64,000 nucleotides of DNA from Rhizobium sp. PP-CC-3A-592 (lineage in GTDB: Bacteria; Pseudomonadota; Alphaproteobacteria; Rhizobiales; Rhizobiaceae). This document shows positions 8,834-18,872 of the stretch, piece after piece. How positions within the stretch are numbered: position 1 is the first letter of the stretch; each line of letters opens with the position of its first letter. The notes under the pieces were generated by a model. It did not search any database and had not been told where the DNA came from. It saw nothing but the letters and a program-made list of their open reading frames with translations. Where the stretch lies: NCBI RefSeq assembly GCF_003217095.1, contig NZ_QJSR01000001.1, positions 906,009 through 970,008 of the forward strand, in the 5' to 3' direction. The translations under genes were made by a program, and so were the position numbers.

Positions 8834-10339
8834 ATGGGGAAGACGACACCCGCTCTGGAGAAATCGACACTCGACAAGGACCTCGACAAGCTGACGCTGA
8901 ACGAGGAAGCGTCGCTCTTCGTCCTCAAAAGCTCCGTCGGCCTCGGTCTCGGCTTCATTTTTCTCATCTTCGTCATGATCATCGCGGCGAGCGCCGTCTC
9001 CGAAGCACCCGGCGCGATCATCGTCGTCGCGGCGGCGGCCATCGCCGGCTATATGGCGATGAATATCGGCGCCAACGACGTGACGAACAATGTCGGCGCG
9101 GCCGTCGGCGCGCGGGCGATGACGATGACCGGCGCGCTCGTGATCGCCGCGATCTTCGAGATTGCCGGCGCGCTGTTTGCCGGTGGGCGGGTGGTCTCGA
9201 CCATCGAGGGCGGGCTCGTGGACGCCACGGCCTTCACCGACAGTGCGACGCTGGTCTGGGTCATGATGTCGGCACTGATATCGGCTGCCGTCTGGATCAA
9301 CATCGCGACATGGTGCAGCGCGCCGATTTCCACAACGCATGCCATCGTCGGGAGCATTCTGGGCGGCGGCATTGCGGCCGTCGGGTTCTCGTCGGTGCAA
9401 TGGCTGTCGCTCGGCGGTATCACGCTCAGCTGGATGCTGTCGCCGTTCATCGGTGGCGGAGTGGCGGCCGGCCTTTTGTTCTTCATCAAGACGTTCATCA
9501 TCTACCGGGAGGACAAGATCGCCGGAGCGGTGTTCTGGATTCCGATCCTGCTCGCCTGCATGGGCGGCGTCTTTACCGCCTACTTCGCGCTGATCGGGTT
9601 GGAGCGTGTCTATGAGATCCCCCTTGTCGAAGGGCTGGCGGTAGGCCTTGTCGTCGGTATCCTGATCTATCTCGTTTCGCGCCGCAGCGTGGCGCGCCGG
9701 GCGGTCGGGCTCGAGAACCGCAACCAGTCGCTGCGGCCGCTGTTCCATCTGCCGCTCGTCGTCTCCGCGGCCCTTCTCTCGTTTGCGCACGGGTCCAACG
9801 ATGTCTCGAATGCGGTCGGGCCGCTGTCGGCCATCGTTGCCAATGTCGGCACGCTGGTGCCGGCGGACACCGCGGACGTCGCGTTCTGGGTTCTCCTGAT
9901 CGGCGCGCTCGGCATTTCCGCCGGGCTGCTGCTCTACGGACCGAAGCTTATCCGCGTGGTCGGCGAGGAGATCACCAAGCTCAATCCGGTGCGCGCCTTC
10001 TGCGTCGCGCTCGCCACGGCCATCACCGTCATCTTCGCCTCGACCTTCGGTCTGCCGGTCAGCACGACCCATATCGCCGTCGGCGCCGTCTTCGGCATCG
10101 GCTTCTTCCGCGAATGGTACACGCGCAATTCCAAGCTGCGGCTGGACTATGTGCGGCGGAAGACGGGACAGTCCGAGTTCCAGCTGCGGGCCGAGCATGG
10201 CGCGGACGAGACGCGGCGGCGGCAGCTGGTGCGGCGCTCGCATTTCATGACCATCGTCGGCGCCTGGATCATCACCGTCCCCGCTTCCGCCTTGCTTTCG
10301 GCGCTCCTCTACATTCTCTTCTCCGCGATCTTTCTGTAG
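8834..10339 (+). CDS. pit: Inorganic phosphate transporter, PiT family
   Basis: 501 residues with 11 or so hydrophobic segments. Low-affinity phosphate:cation symporter of the inner membrane. Both PiT repeats carry their signature: GANDVTNNVGAAVGARAMT at about residue 78 and HGSNDVSNAVGPLSAI at about 320, with CSAPISTTHAIVGSILG and LPVSTTHIAVGAVFG as the paired PISTTH motifs. The start follows GACGAGGAATGAC; the open frame extends upstream without support. It ends 9 bp before rsmE, suggesting cotranscription. No PhoB box was found upstream. Confidence 0.93.
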   Translation: MGKTTPALEKSTLDKDLDKLTLNEEASLFVLKSSVGLGLGFIFLIFVMIIAASAVSEAPGAIIVVAAAAIAGYMAMNIGANDVTNNVGAAVGARAMTMTGALVIAAIFEIAGALFAGGRVVSTIEGGLVDATAFTDSATLVWVMMSALISAAVWINIATWCSAPISTTHAIVGSILGGGIAAVGFSSVQWLSLGGITLSWMLSPFIGGGVAAGLLFFIKTFIIYREDKIAGAVFWIPILLACMGGVFTAYFALIGLERVYEIPLVEGLAVGLVVGILIYLVSRRSVARRAVGLENRNQSLRPLFHLPLVVSAALLSFAHGSNDVSNAVGPLSAIVANVGTLVPADTADVAFWVLLIGALGISAGLLLYGPKLIRVVGEEITKLNPVRAFCVALATAITVIFASTFGLPVSTTHIAVGAVFGIGFFREWYTRNSKLRLDYVRRKTGQSEFQLRAEHGADETRRRQLVRRSHFMTIVGAWIITVPASALLSALLYILFSAIFL

Positions 10340-10348
10340 AACCGCATC

Positions 10349-11086
10349 ATGAGAGCCAATTTTCGCATGCAGCGCCTGTTCGTCGAGCCGGATCTCGTCT
10401 CCGACAGCGCGGTGGAGACGTCGAAGGACCAGTTCAACTATCTCGCCAATGTGCTGCGCATGGAGGAGGGCCGCGATCTCCTCCTGTTCAACGGGCGTGA
10501 CGGCGAGTGGCGGGCGGAGATTTCCATGCCCACCCGCAAGCGCATGGCGCTGATCCCGCGGGAGCAGACGCGGCCGCAGTCTCCCCTGCCCGATCTCCAC
10601 TATCTCTTCGCGCCGCTAAAGGTGGGACGGCTCGACTATCTCGTGCAGAAGGCGGTGGAGATGGGTGCCGGCCTCTTGCAACCCGTGATGACACAGCATG
10701 TGCAGGGGCGGATCACCAGCCTCGAACGGCTGCAGGCCAATGTCATCGAGGCCGCCGAGCAATGCGGCGTGCTGGCGGTGCCGCAGGTGTGCGAGCCGGT
10801 GCGGCTGGAGGCGCTGCTGGAGACGTGGCCGCGCGACCGCCGCATCCTTTTCTGCGACGAGGGCGATGCCGGCGACAACCCGCTGCCGGTGCTGCGCGGG
10901 CTGACGGATGACCGGTTCGCGCTGCTGGTCGGTCCGGAAGGCGGGTTTTCCGAGGCGGAACGCAATACCTTGCGCGGGCTCGACTTCGTGACGGCGATCC
11001 CGCTCGGGCCGCGCATCCTGCGGGCCGACACGGCGGCCGTCGCCGCCATGGCGATCATTCAGGCGACGCTGGGCGACTGGCGCTGA
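10349..11086 (+). CDS. rsmE: 16S rRNA (uracil-1498-N3)-methyltransferase
   Basis: 245 residues. SPOUT-superfamily enzyme that methylates U1498 in the 30S decoding region. The N-terminal PUA-like part ([11 protein letters not shown]... [13 protein letters not shown]) is followed by the knotted domain with [13 protein letters not shown] and [17 protein letters not shown], which bind S-adenosylmethionine. It follows pit closely and is 144 bp upstream of gshA in the same direction. Confidence 0.94.
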   Translation: MRANFRMQRLFVEPDLVSDSAVETSKDQFNYLANVLRMEEGRDLLLFNGRDGEWRAEISMPTRKRMALIPREQTRPQSPLPDLHYLFAPLKVGRLDYLVQKAVEMGAGLLQPVMTQHVQGRITSLERLQANVIEAAEQCGVLAVPQVCEPVRLEALLETWPRDRRILFCDEGDAGDNPLPVLRGLTDDRFALLVGPEGGFSEAERNTLRGLDFVTAIPLGPRILRADTAAVAAMAIIQATLGDWR

Positions 11087-11230
11087 AACGCCACAGGGCT
11101 TGCTAAATTTTGGAACCAAGGTTGAAATATTTTTGCTTGCACCGCATCTGAAAGCGGTTCAATCAGCCCATCATAGCTGCTCTCATACCCTGCTATCCGG
11201 CCGGGTTTCTCCGTTACCGAGACGATACCC

Positions 11231-12604
11231 ATGGCCCGCGATACGACCGACCAGACACCGGTGACCTCCGTTTCCGAGTTGACCGAATATCTGGCGGACG
11301 GCAACAAGCCGAAAGAGGCCTTCCGCATCGGCACCGAGCACGAAAAATTCGTGTTCTACACCGCCGACAACAGCCCCGTGCCCTATGCCGGCGGTGCCGG
11401 GATTTTGGCGCTTCTGGAAGGCATGCAGCGGAAGACCGGCTGGGAGCCGATCATCGATGCCGGCCACCTGATCGGCCTCGTGGAACCGACGGGCCGCGGC
11501 GCGATCTCGCTGGAGCCGGGCGGGCAGTTCGAGCTCTCCGGCGCGCCGGTCGAGACGCTGCACGAGACCTGCAAGGAATCCAACACGCATCTGGCGGTGC
11601 TGCGCGATATCGCCGAACCGCTCGGCATCCGCTTTCTCGGCATCGGCGGCAGCCCGACATGGACGCTGGCGGACACGCCGCGCATGCCGAAGTCGCGCTA
11701 CGACATCATGACCCGCTACATGCCGAAGGTCGGCCGCCAAGGCCTCGACATGATGTACCGGACCTGCACGATCCAGGTGAACCTCGATTTCTCGTCCGAA
11801 GCCGACATGGCGGCGAAGATGCAGGTGTCGCTGAAGCTGCAGCCGCTGGCGACCGCGCTGTTTGCCAGCTCGCCCTTCACCGAGGGCAAGCCGAACGGCC
11901 TGCAATCGTGGCGCGGTGAGATCTGGCGGGATACCGACAACCAGCGCGCCGGCGTGCTGCCCGCAGCCCTCACCGGCCATTTCCGCTTCGAGGAATATGT
12001 CGAGTGGGCGCTGGATGCGCCGATGTATTTCGTCGTGCGCGACGGGCGCTACCACGACTGTACCCATGTGACCTTCCGCCAGTTCATGGCCGGCGCGCTG
12101 AGGGGCGAGCTTGTCGACTGGGAGCCGAACATGGGCGACTGGACCAACCATCTCTCGACGCTGTTTCCCGATGTGCGGCTGAAGCGGTTCCTCGAAATGC
12201 GCGGCGCGGATGGCGGCCCCTGGCGGCGCATCTGTGCCCTGCCCGCCTTCTGGGTCGGCCTGCTCTACGACGATGCCGCTCTTGCGAGTGCCGCCGAGCT
12301 GGTGAAGGACTGGACCTATGAGGACGTCATCGCACTGCGCGATGCCGTGCCCGCGCAAGGCCTGGACGCGACGGTGCGAGGCCGCAAGCTCGGCGAGATC
12401 GCCCGCGACGTGCTCTCGGTCTCGCGCGCCGGCCTGAAGGCGCGCAACCGGCTGAACGGCGAAGGCGTGGACGAGACCCATTTCCTCGCGCCGCTCGACG
12501 AGGTCGTCGCCCGCGGCACCACGCTCGCGCAGGAAATGCTGTCGCTCTACAAGGGTCGCTGGAACGGCTCGGTCGAACCGGTGTTCAAGGACTACGCCTA
12601 CTGA
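11231..12604 (+). CDS. gshA: Glutamate-cysteine ligase
   Basis: 457 residues, the standard length of the alphaproteobacterial/plant-type GshA. It makes gamma-glutamylcysteine, the first step of glutathione synthesis. Recognisable parts: FRIGTEHEKFVF at the start of the catalytic domain, GRGAISLEPGGQFELSG, and the MYRTCTIQVNLDFSSE segment. GshB is not in the window. The ATG follows GTTACCGAGACGATACCC; the next stop is 100 bp before the DUF937 gene. Confidence 0.95.
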   Translation: MARDTTDQTPVTSVSELTEYLADGNKPKEAFRIGTEHEKFVFYTADNSPVPYAGGAGILALLEGMQRKTGWEPIIDAGHLIGLVEPTGRGAISLEPGGQFELSGAPVETLHETCKESNTHLAVLRDIAEPLGIRFLGIGGSPTWTLADTPRMPKSRYDIMTRYMPKVGRQGLDMMYRTCTIQVNLDFSSEADMAAKMQVSLKLQPLATALFASSPFTEGKPNGLQSWRGEIWRDTDNQRAGVLPAALTGHFRFEEYVEWALDAPMYFVVRDGRYHDCTHVTFRQFMAGALRGELVDWEPNMGDWTNHLSTLFPDVRLKRFLEMRGADGGPWRRICALPAFWVGLLYDDAALASAAELVKDWTYEDVIALRDAVPAQGLDATVRGRKLGEIARDVLSVSRAGLKARNRLNGEGVDETHFLAPLDEVVARGTTLAQEMLSLYKGRWNGSVEPVFKDYAY

Positions 12605-12704
12605 GCGGCGCGGTAACCGGCGGCCTGGGTTAGAAAGCAATTTCCTATCGTCTTTTTCCCGTTATAGTGCAGCAGAGAGCGCTGCCTGCAACAAGGATGA
12701 GACG

Positions 12705-13550
12705 ATGATCCCCCTATTCGACATGATGATGCAGGCACAGAACGGGCGTGCCATGGATGTCATGGCGCAGCAATTCGGGCTGGCGCAGGAGCAGATGGCC
12801 AAGGCGACGGCCGCGCTGATGCCGGCCTTCTCCGCCGGGCTGAAGACCAACGCCGCCAACCCCTATGACTTCGGCACGTTTCTCGCGTCGATGAGCAGCG
12901 GCGGCTATGCCAAATATTTCGAGGACATGACCAAGGCCTTCACCCCGCAGGGGCTGGCCGACGGGCAGGCAGCGCTCGGGCAGATCTTCGGCTCGAAGGA
13001 CATGTCGGGCGCCGTCGCGGCGCAGGCCGCGCAGCTGACCGGGATCGGGCAGGATATCTACCGGCAGATGCTGCCGGTGGTGGCGAGCGCCATCATGGGC
13101 GGGCTGTTCAAGCAGGCGACGGGGCAGATGAGTGCGCCGCCCTCCTTTGGCGACAACCCGTTCGGCCCGGCGATGCAGACCTGGCTGGAGACGATCGGCC
13201 TTGCTCGCAAGAAGGAGCCGCCGGCCATGCCGAACCCCTTCGACAATCCGTTCACGCAGGCGATGCAGGCCTTCTTCACCCCGCCGAAGTCGCCGGAAAA
13301 GCCGCAGGCCGCACCGGACATGTTTGCCGGCAACCCGTTCATGAAGGCCTTTCAGGACATGATGAGCATGGCCGTGCCCCAAGGTCAGGGCCAAGGTCAG
13401 GGCCAGGCAAAGCCGGCCGAGGCCCCACCGATGCCGAAGGCTCCTGCCGTCGATATGTTCAACACCATGTTCGACAGCGGCATCGAGGCGCAGAAGGAAT
13501 ATCAGAAGGCGATCGACAGCCTGTTCAAGCCGTTCCCGCCCAAGGGCTGA
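12705..13550 (+). CDS. DUF937 (YidB-like) domain protein
   Basis: 281 residues. The N-terminal half (about 1-125) has the alternating Gln/Ala/Leu helical pattern of DUF937: QFGLAQEQMAKATAALMPAF and LTGIGQDIYRQMLPVVASAI. The C-terminal half is Pro/Met rich, with three related NPF-type repeats (DNPFGPAMQ, DNPFTQAMQAFF, GNPFMKAFQDMM) and a Gly-Gln tract (QGQGQGQG). No signal peptide. The NPF repeats resemble short linear interaction motifs. Function is unknown. Confidence 0.8.
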   Translation: MIPLFDMMMQAQNGRAMDVMAQQFGLAQEQMAKATAALMPAFSAGLKTNAANPYDFGTFLASMSSGGYAKYFEDMTKAFTPQGLADGQAALGQIFGSKDMSGAVAAQAAQLTGIGQDIYRQMLPVVASAIMGGLFKQATGQMSAPPSFGDNPFGPAMQTWLETIGLARKKEPPAMPNPFDNPFTQAMQAFFTPPKSPEKPQAAPDMFAGNPFMKAFQDMMSMAVPQGQGQGQGQAKPAEAPPMPKAPAVDMFNTMFDSGIEAQKEYQKAIDSLFKPFPPKG

Positions 13551-13569
13551 AGAGCTTGGTTCTCCGTAT

Positions 13570-13606
13570 AAAAAAGCCCGGCGCCGAACGGATCGGAGCG
13601 CCGGGC
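13570..13606 (-). terminator. Rho-independent terminator for the DUF1127 gene
   Basis: On the minus strand a GCCCGGCGCT...GGCGCCGGGC hairpin is followed by TTTTTT. On the plus strand the T-run is missing, so it mainly serves the minus-strand gene at 13771, although it also sits 20 bp after the DUF937 stop. Confidence 0.8.
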
Positions 13607-13770
13607 AAGCGGCAGGGTCGTTGGCTGTAACCCTGCGGGGAACGCGGATGATGCGAGCGGCCGCACCATCCGGGCGCCGCCTGCCCGGGGAGAGCACGCG
13701 GCGCCAAAGAGGCTTGCCTCGCCGTCACCTGCCTTCGATCGGGGCGGGCTCACGGCGGCGGCGTCGGGTG

Positions 13771-14061
13771 TCAGCGGGTGCGGGCATCCCGGTAATAGTG
13801 GTTGACGCGCTCGCGGGCGGCCCTGGTCAGATGCCGGCTCGGATCCTCGAAGAAGGCCGACATGGTGGCGTCGCGCACATCGTTCCGGCTAAGGCCGATA
13901 TCGGCGAGTTGCCGGTCGTCGAGGTCGTGCAGATGGCCTGTGGCGCGGCGGTTCTTCAGCAGGCGCCAAACCGTCATGAGACCCTGCGTCAGCGCGGACA
14001 TGCGCAGCACGGCCGGCTTTCCGGCGAGGGTGATATCAAGGGCGGTATCTGGCGTGCGCAT
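13771..14061 (-). CDS. DUF1127 domain protein
   Basis: 96 residues. The C-terminal half carries the DUF1127 core LHDLDDRQLADIGLSRNDV. These small arginine-rich proteins are abundant in rhizobia; some bind RNA or affect phosphate and carbon metabolism. The start at 14061 follows CAGGAGCAAAGCC, a good ribosome binding site; the longer frame from 14238 has none. Divergent from the LysR gene at 14259. Confidence 0.85.
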   Translation of the reverse strand: MRTPDTALDITLAGKPAVLRMSALTQGLMTVWRLLKNRRATGHLHDLDDRQLADIGLSRNDVRDATMSAFFEDPSRHLTRAARERVNHYYRDARTR

Positions 14062-14258
14062 TGGCTTTGCTCCTGAAAAGGCACGGGTCGGACATCCCAC
14101 GTCTTCGAGCGGACGCAGGTTGGATGGAGGTTGACCGAAGCATTGGCGCCGCGGGAGGTGGGAAGACGTTGTTTGCAGCCCGACAGTCGCAAATCGATAT
14201 TGATCAGTCCAACGAATGTTTCTAATGGTATTCATCAAACAAACTTATAGGCACCGCC

Positions 14259-15209
14259 ATGGCCTCTCCTCTCGACCTCGATCAGCTCCAGACTTTCGTC
14301 GCCATCGCCGACACGGGAAGCTTTACCCGGGCAGCCGAACGGGTGTTCAAGACGCAATCGGCCGTGTCGATGCAGATGCGTCGGCTGGAAGAGCGGATCG
14401 GCAAGGCGCTGTTTGCCAAGGACGGGCGCGGCAACCGGCTGACGACCGAGGGCGAAAAGCTGCTCAACTATGCCCGCCGCATGATCCGCCTCAACAACGA
14501 GGCCGTCGCCGCCTTCGACGACAACCGGCTGGAGGGCACGCTGCGCATCGGCACGCCGGACGACTATGCCGACCGCTACATGCCGGAAATCATCGTCCGC
14601 TTTGCCAAGACCCATCCGAATGTCGAGCTTTTCATCGTCTGCGAACCCTCGGTGGACCTTGCCGAAAAGATAGCGCGCGGTGAACTCGATATCGCGCTCG
14701 TCACCCACAATCCGCGTATTCGCGCGTCCGACGTCGTGCGCACGGAGCCGCTCTGCTGGGTGAGTTCGGCCAATCATCCCCTGTCGGAAAATGCCTCGGT
14801 GCCGCTGGCCGTGGGAAAGCGCGACTGCCAATGGCGCCAAGCCGCCTGCTCGGCGCTGGATGCGACCGGCAAGGAATACAACATTCTGTTCACGAGCTGG
14901 TCCTCGACGGTGGTCGCGGCCGCCGTCCTTGCCGGCATGGCCGTTTCCGTGCTGCCGGAATCCGCACTTCGCAGCGGCATGAAGGTGCTGAGCCAGGCCG
15001 ACGGCTTTCCCGCGCTCGCCCCCGTGCAGATCGGCATCATGAAGCGGCCGGGGCTCTCGCCGTCGCTCTCCACCGCCATCAGCAACCACATCACCGCCTG
15101 CCTCGACAACATCACGCCGCAGGTGACAGGCGACGATCTGGACGGCGACCTCAAGGGCCTCACGCGCATTCCCCGGGCCCGGCAGAGCCAGCTTCTCTCC
15201 GGCTGGTAG
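14259..15209 (+). CDS. LysR-family transcriptional regulator
   Basis: 316 residues. The N-terminal winged helix spans about 5-65: LDLDQLQTFVAIADTGSFTR, then TQSAVSMQMRRLEERIGKAL. The periplasmic-binding-like effector domain runs from GTLRIGTPDDYADRYMPEII. The effector region resembles the LrhA/HexA group. It is divergent from the DUF1127 gene, with 197 bp between, where LysR proteins usually regulate. Target and inducer are unknown. Confidence 0.88.
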   Translation: MASPLDLDQLQTFVAIADTGSFTRAAERVFKTQSAVSMQMRRLEERIGKALFAKDGRGNRLTTEGEKLLNYARRMIRLNNEAVAAFDDNRLEGTLRIGTPDDYADRYMPEIIVRFAKTHPNVELFIVCEPSVDLAEKIARGELDIALVTHNPRIRASDVVRTEPLCWVSSANHPLSENASVPLAVGKRDCQWRQAACSALDATGKEYNILFTSWSSTVVAAAVLAGMAVSVLPESALRSGMKVLSQADGFPALAPVQIGIMKRPGLSPSLSTAISNHITACLDNITPQVTGDDLDGDLKGLTRIPRARQSQLLSGW

Positions 15210-15646
15210 GGCGCCCGAAGCCGCCCTTTCAAAGATATCCACATCCCGACATCAACCTCTGGACGCATTCTTCGGCCTGCGCCATACTGATCTTCAACGG
15301 GGACTGGCAGCGGTTCCCGGCATCATTCTGGGCCCCGATGCGCGGCATATGCCGCACATCGGGGGTTCAGCAGACATGGAATCGGGAAGACGGGAGTGAC
15401 GGCATTTTCGGGTGCATCGGCGTTTACAGCCGATGAGCCTCGAGGATATCGGGACCGGCGTGGCCGAAGGGCGGCGCAGGCGCTGATAAAGCCGGACAGT
15501 CGAACCCTGATCGCATATTCGAGCCTGCCTGCAGCACGCGGTGTCCCTCGTCAGGGCATTCCTGCTGCGGATCTTGAAACCGGTGCATGGCTTTCTCGTG
15601 GGCGTTCCAGCGTTTGCAAGCGGGCAATGCCGTAGCGGAGCGATCC
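15210..15646. other. Intergenic region upstream of the purine permease
   Basis: 437 bp with no convincing gene. A 6-bp inverted repeat (CCCTGA at 15505-15510, TCAGGG at 15551-15556) encloses a GC-rich stretch. A leader or riboswitch for the permease could lie here, but I could not match a known consensus. Confidence 0.4.
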
Positions 15647-17044
15647 ATGACCGCCTCAGTCCATCCCGTCGACCAGAAGCTTGCCCCCACCCTTCTTGCG
15701 CCGCTGGCGCTGCAGCATGTGCTCGTGATGTATGCGGGCGCCGTCGCCGTGCCGCTGATCGTCGGCCGCGCGCTCAATCTCGCGCCGGAGGAGGTCGCCT
15801 TCCTCATCAGCGCGGACCTCTTCGCCTGCGGCATCGCCACCCTCATCCAGTGCTTCGGCTTTCCCGGCGTCGGCATTCGCCTGCCGGTGATGATGGGCGT
15901 GACCTTCGCCTCGCTCGGGCCGATGCTGTCCATGGCGAACGCGCCGGATGTGGGGCTTCTCGGCATCTTCGGCTCGGTCATCGTCGCCGGCCTCTTCGGC
16001 CTTCTGGTCGCGCCGTTCATCTCGCGGCTGCTGCCGCTGTTTCCCCCCGTCGTCACCGGCACCATCATCCTCGTCATCGGGCTCTCGCTGATGCGGGTCG
16101 GCATCAACTGGGCCGGCGGCGGGCAGCCGACGATGATGAAGGTGGTCGATGGCGTGCCCGGCGCCTTTCCGAACCCGAATTACGCGCAGCTACCAGGGCT
16201 GGCGGTCGCCTTCTTCGTGCTCCTCGTCATCCTCGCTTTGCTGCGCTGGACCACAGGTTTTGCCCGCAACATCGCGGTTCTCCTCGGCATCGTCGCCGGC
16301 TGCGTGCTGGCTGGCCTGCTCGGCATGATGCATTTCGACAAGGTCGGCCAGGCGGCCTGGGTCGGCATCATTCTGCCGTTTCACTTCGGCATGCCGCAGT
16401 TCCACCTCGTCCCCTCGATCACCATGTGCATCGTCATGATCGTGGTGATGATCGAATCGCTCGGCATGTTCCTGGCGCTCGGCGACATCACCGGCCGCAA
16501 GATCACCCGCGAAGCCCTGACACGCGGCCTGCGCGCCGATGGCCTGGGCACGCTGATCGGCGGGATCTTCAACACCTTCCCCTACACCTCGTTCTCCCAG
16601 AACGTCGGGCTCGTCGGCGTCACCGGCGTGCGCAGCCGGTGGGTCACGGTCGCGGGCGGCGGCATCCTCATCGTGCTCGGCCTCCTGCCGAAGATGGCGG
16701 CGCTGGTGGAGGCCGTGCCGCAGGTGGTGCTCGGCGGCGCCGGCCTCGTGATGTTCGGCATGGTCGCCGCCACCGGCACCCGCATCCTCGCGACCGTCGA
16801 TTTCCGCACCAACGCCAACAACCTCTTCGTCGTCGCCATCTCCGTCGGCTTCGGCATGATCCCGATCGTCGCCCCCACCTTCTTCAAGGCCCTGCCGCAT
16901 GACCTGCACCCGCTGCTGGAGTCCGGCATCCTGCTGGCGGCGATCGTTTCGGTTTCGCTGAATGCGTTTTTCAATGGGGTGAAGAGCGAGGCGGAGGCCA
17001 GCGCGGAGGCGGCCGGTGCGGCGGCGGCGGTGGAGCATGCCTGA
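15647..17044 (+). CDS. NCS2-family nucleobase (xanthine/urate-type) permease
   Basis: 465 residues, about 13 hydrophobic segments. Inner-membrane purine:cation symporter. The NAT signature is QNVGLVGVTGVRSR; Q-N-x-G-x4-T-G is found in xanthine/urate transporters rather than the E-N-x-G-x4-T-R of uracil permeases. The conserved QH in LALQHVLVMYAGAVAVPLI is present in TM1. The start at 15647 follows AGCGGAGCG; a 20-residue longer form is possible. The tail is Ala/Glu rich. Confidence 0.9.
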   Translation: MTASVHPVDQKLAPTLLAPLALQHVLVMYAGAVAVPLIVGRALNLAPEEVAFLISADLFACGIATLIQCFGFPGVGIRLPVMMGVTFASLGPMLSMANAPDVGLLGIFGSVIVAGLFGLLVAPFISRLLPLFPPVVTGTIILVIGLSLMRVGINWAGGGQPTMMKVVDGVPGAFPNPNYAQLPGLAVAFFVLLVILALLRWTTGFARNIAVLLGIVAGCVLAGLLGMMHFDKVGQAAWVGIILPFHFGMPQFHLVPSITMCIVMIVVMIESLGMFLALGDITGRKITREALTRGLRADGLGTLIGGIFNTFPYTSFSQNVGLVGVTGVRSRWVTVAGGGILIVLGLLPKMAALVEAVPQVVLGGAGLVMFGMVAATGTRILATVDFRTNANNLFVVAISVGFGMIPIVAPTFFKALPHDLHPLLESGILLAAIVSVSLNAFFNGVKSEAEASAEAAGAAAAVEHA

Positions 17045-17089
17045 AGTGGGTTGAGGTATTGGAAGAAGGAAGAAAGTAAAAAAGGAAGG

Positions 17090-17244
17090 CCCTCTCTGCC
17101 CTGCCGGGCATCTCCCCCACAAGGGGGGAGAGGACTCGCGGCTCGCTCACCACTTCACAATGCTACACCAACTATTGGAATGGGAGGCCAACCCCAAGTC
17201 TTCTCCCCCCTTGTGGGGGAGATGGCCGGCAGGCCAGAGAGGGT
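17090..17244. repeat. Large inverted repeat, rhizobial intergenic type
   Basis: The left arm (CCTCTCTGCCCTGCCGGGCA then TCTCCCCCACAAGGGGGGAG) is mirrored by the right arm near 17199-17243 (TTCTCCCCCCTTGTGGGGGA then GATGGCCGGCAGGCCAGAGA). Each arm also has an inner palindrome. The element lies between two convergent genes, the permease and katA. Confidence 0.8.
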
Positions 17245-17249
17245 CTTTC

Positions 17250-17305
17250 TTCCTACTTCCTACTTCCTACTTCCTACTTCCTACTTCCTACTTCCTACTT
17301 CCTAC
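17250..17305. repeat. Eight tandem copies of TTCCTAC
   Basis: Perfect 7-bp microsatellite, eight units (56 bp), directly after the inverted repeat. The unit length is not a multiple of three, but no gene reads through it. Copy number probably varies between strains. Confidence 0.92.
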
Positions 17306-17319
17306 TCCCACCCCACAGC

Positions 17320-17349
17320 AAAAAACCGGAAGCGTCTCCGCTCCCGGTT
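17320..17349 (-). terminator. Rho-independent terminator of katA
   Basis: On the minus strand AACCGGGAGCG, a 4-nt loop, CGCTTCCGGTT, then a TTTTTT run. It lies 27 bp after the katA stop codon. Confidence 0.88.
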
Positions 17350-17375
17350 CCTTGATATCAAAACCCTGACGCCGA

Positions 17376-18872
17376 TTATTCAGCGGCGGCGGGCTGGTCG
17401 GCGCTGATGGTGTCGGCCTGGTAGCCGTGCGCCTTGTTGAGGGCGGCGCGGACGCCGGCTTCGTAGTCGGGGTGGACCAGTTTGAAGTGGGCGAGCTGGC
17501 GCTCGACGATCTCGCCGGGAACGCCGCCCATCGCGGCCGCGATGTTGGAGAACAGGCGGGCCTTCTGGTCGGCGTCGAACAGGTTGAACAGCGCCGTCAC
17601 CTGGACGTAGTCGTTGTTGCCGTCGCGGTGGTTGAAGCGGGCCATGTCGCCATCGATCCGCAGCGGCGGTTCGACGGCTGCGGGCTGCTCGACCGGGCCG
17701 TTGAACGAGTTGGGCTCGTAGTAAGCATCCGGGTTACCGGTGCGGATACCGCCGAACGTGTTCATCTGGCCATCGCGATGGTAGTGATGGACCGGGTTCT
17801 TCGGCTGGTTGACCGGGATGTGCTCGTAATGGGTGCCGAGGCGATGACGGTGTGCGTCGGCATAGGAGAACACCCGCGCCTGCAGCATCTTGTCCGGCGA
17901 GAACGCGATGCCGGGAACGATGTTCGACGGCGAGAAGGCGGCGTTCTCGACTTCCGCGAAGTAGTTTTCCGGGTTGCGGTTCAGCTCCATCGTGCCGATT
18001 TCGATCGGCGGATATTCGCTGTGCGGCCAGACCTTGGTGAGGTCGAACGGGTTGTACGAGGTCTTGTCGGCATCCAGTTCCGGCATGATCTGAACCTGAA
18101 CGGTCCAGCGCGGGTAGTTGCCTTCCTCGATCGAGCCGAACAGCGCTTCCTGGTAGGATTCGCGCGTCTTGCCGATGACCTGCTCGGACTCTTCGTTCGT
18201 GTAGAACTTGTGGCCGTGCTGGGTCTTGAAGTGGAATTTTACCCAGTAGCGTTCGCCGGCATCGTTCCAGAACGAGAAGGTGTGCGAGCCGTAGCCGTTC
18301 ATGTGCAACGGTGAGGTCGGACAGCCGCGGTCGGACATCAGGATGGTGACCTGGTGCAGGCTTTCCGGCGAGAGCGACCAGAAGTCCCACATGGCGGTTG
18401 CCGAACGCAGGTTGGTCTTCGGGTGGCGCTTCTGGGTGTGGATGAAGTCGGGGAACTTGTAGGGGTCGCGGACGAAGAACACAGGCGTGTTGTTGCCGAC
18501 GAGGTCCCAGTTGCCTTCGGACGTGTAGAACTTCAGTGCGAAGCCGCGCACGTCGCGCTCAGCGTCGGCTGCACCCTGCTCACCGGCAACGGTGGAGAAG
18601 CGGGCAAGCATCGGGGTTTCCGCACCCGGCTGCAGAACGGCGGCCTTGGTGTATTTGGAGATATCGCCGGTGATCTTCAGCGTGCCATAGGCACCCCAGC
18701 CCTTGGCATGCACGGCGCGTTCCGGAATACGCTCGCGGTTCTGGTGCGCCAGCTTTTCGATCAGCTGGTAGTCCTGCAGCATGATGCCGCCCTTGGGGCC
18801 GGCCGTCAGCGAGTTCTGGTTGTCCGGCACGGGCGCGCCGGCGGTCGTCGTCATTGTCGGGCGATCAGTCAT
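17376..18872 (-). CDS. katA: Monofunctional heme catalase
   Basis: 498 residues, small-subunit catalase. It converts hydrogen peroxide to water and oxygen. Catalytic His is in [12 protein letters not shown], catalytic Asn in [15 protein letters not shown], and the proximal heme Tyr in [14 protein letters not shown]. The start at 18872 follows AGGAGGACGAA; the frame opens 12 codons earlier without better support. It is divergent from oxyR across 298 bp, the classic rhizobial arrangement in which oxidised OxyR activates katA. Confidence 0.96.
   Translation of the reverse strand: MTDRPTMTTTAGAPVPDNQNSLTAGPKGGIMLQDYQLIEKLAHQNRERIPERAVHAKGWGAYGTLKITGDISKYTKAAVLQPGAETPMLARFSTVAGEQGAADAERDVRGFALKFYTSEGNWDLVGNNTPVFFVRDPYKFPDFIHTQKRHPKTNLRSATAMWDFWSLSPESLHQVTILMSDRGCPTSPLHMNGYGSHTFSFWNDAGERYWVKFHFKTQHGHKFYTNEESEQVIGKTRESYQEALFGSIEEGNYPRWTVQVQIMPELDADKTSYNPFDLTKVWPHSEYPPIEIGTMELNRNPENYFAEVENAAFSPSNIVPGIAFSPDKMLQARVFSYADAHRHRLGTHYEHIPVNQPKNPVHHYHRDGQMNTFGGIRTGNPDAYYEPNSFNGPVEQPAAVEPPLRIDGDMARFNHRDGNNDYVQVTALFNLFDADQKARLFSNIAAAMGGVPGEIVERQLAHFKLVHPDYEAGVRAALNKAHGYQADTISADQPAAAE

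Noticed and set aside
8357-10600. 747-residue minus-strand open frame
   Set aside because: Mirror of the pit and NUDIX genes; Arg/Asp/His-rich shadow sequence without any domain.
14259-15209. LysR gene as LsrB/VtlR
   Set aside because: LsrB/VtlR proteins start with a different DNA-binding sequence as I recall them; this protein is closer to LrhA/HexA, so no symbol was given.
15500-15640. Purine riboswitch upstream of the NCS2 permease
   Set aside because: Only a 6-bp inverted repeat is visible; I could not match the conserved core of any known purine or xanthine riboswitch.
17250-17305. CRISPR array
   Set aside because: The repeats are 7-bp units with no spacers; no cas gene is in the window.
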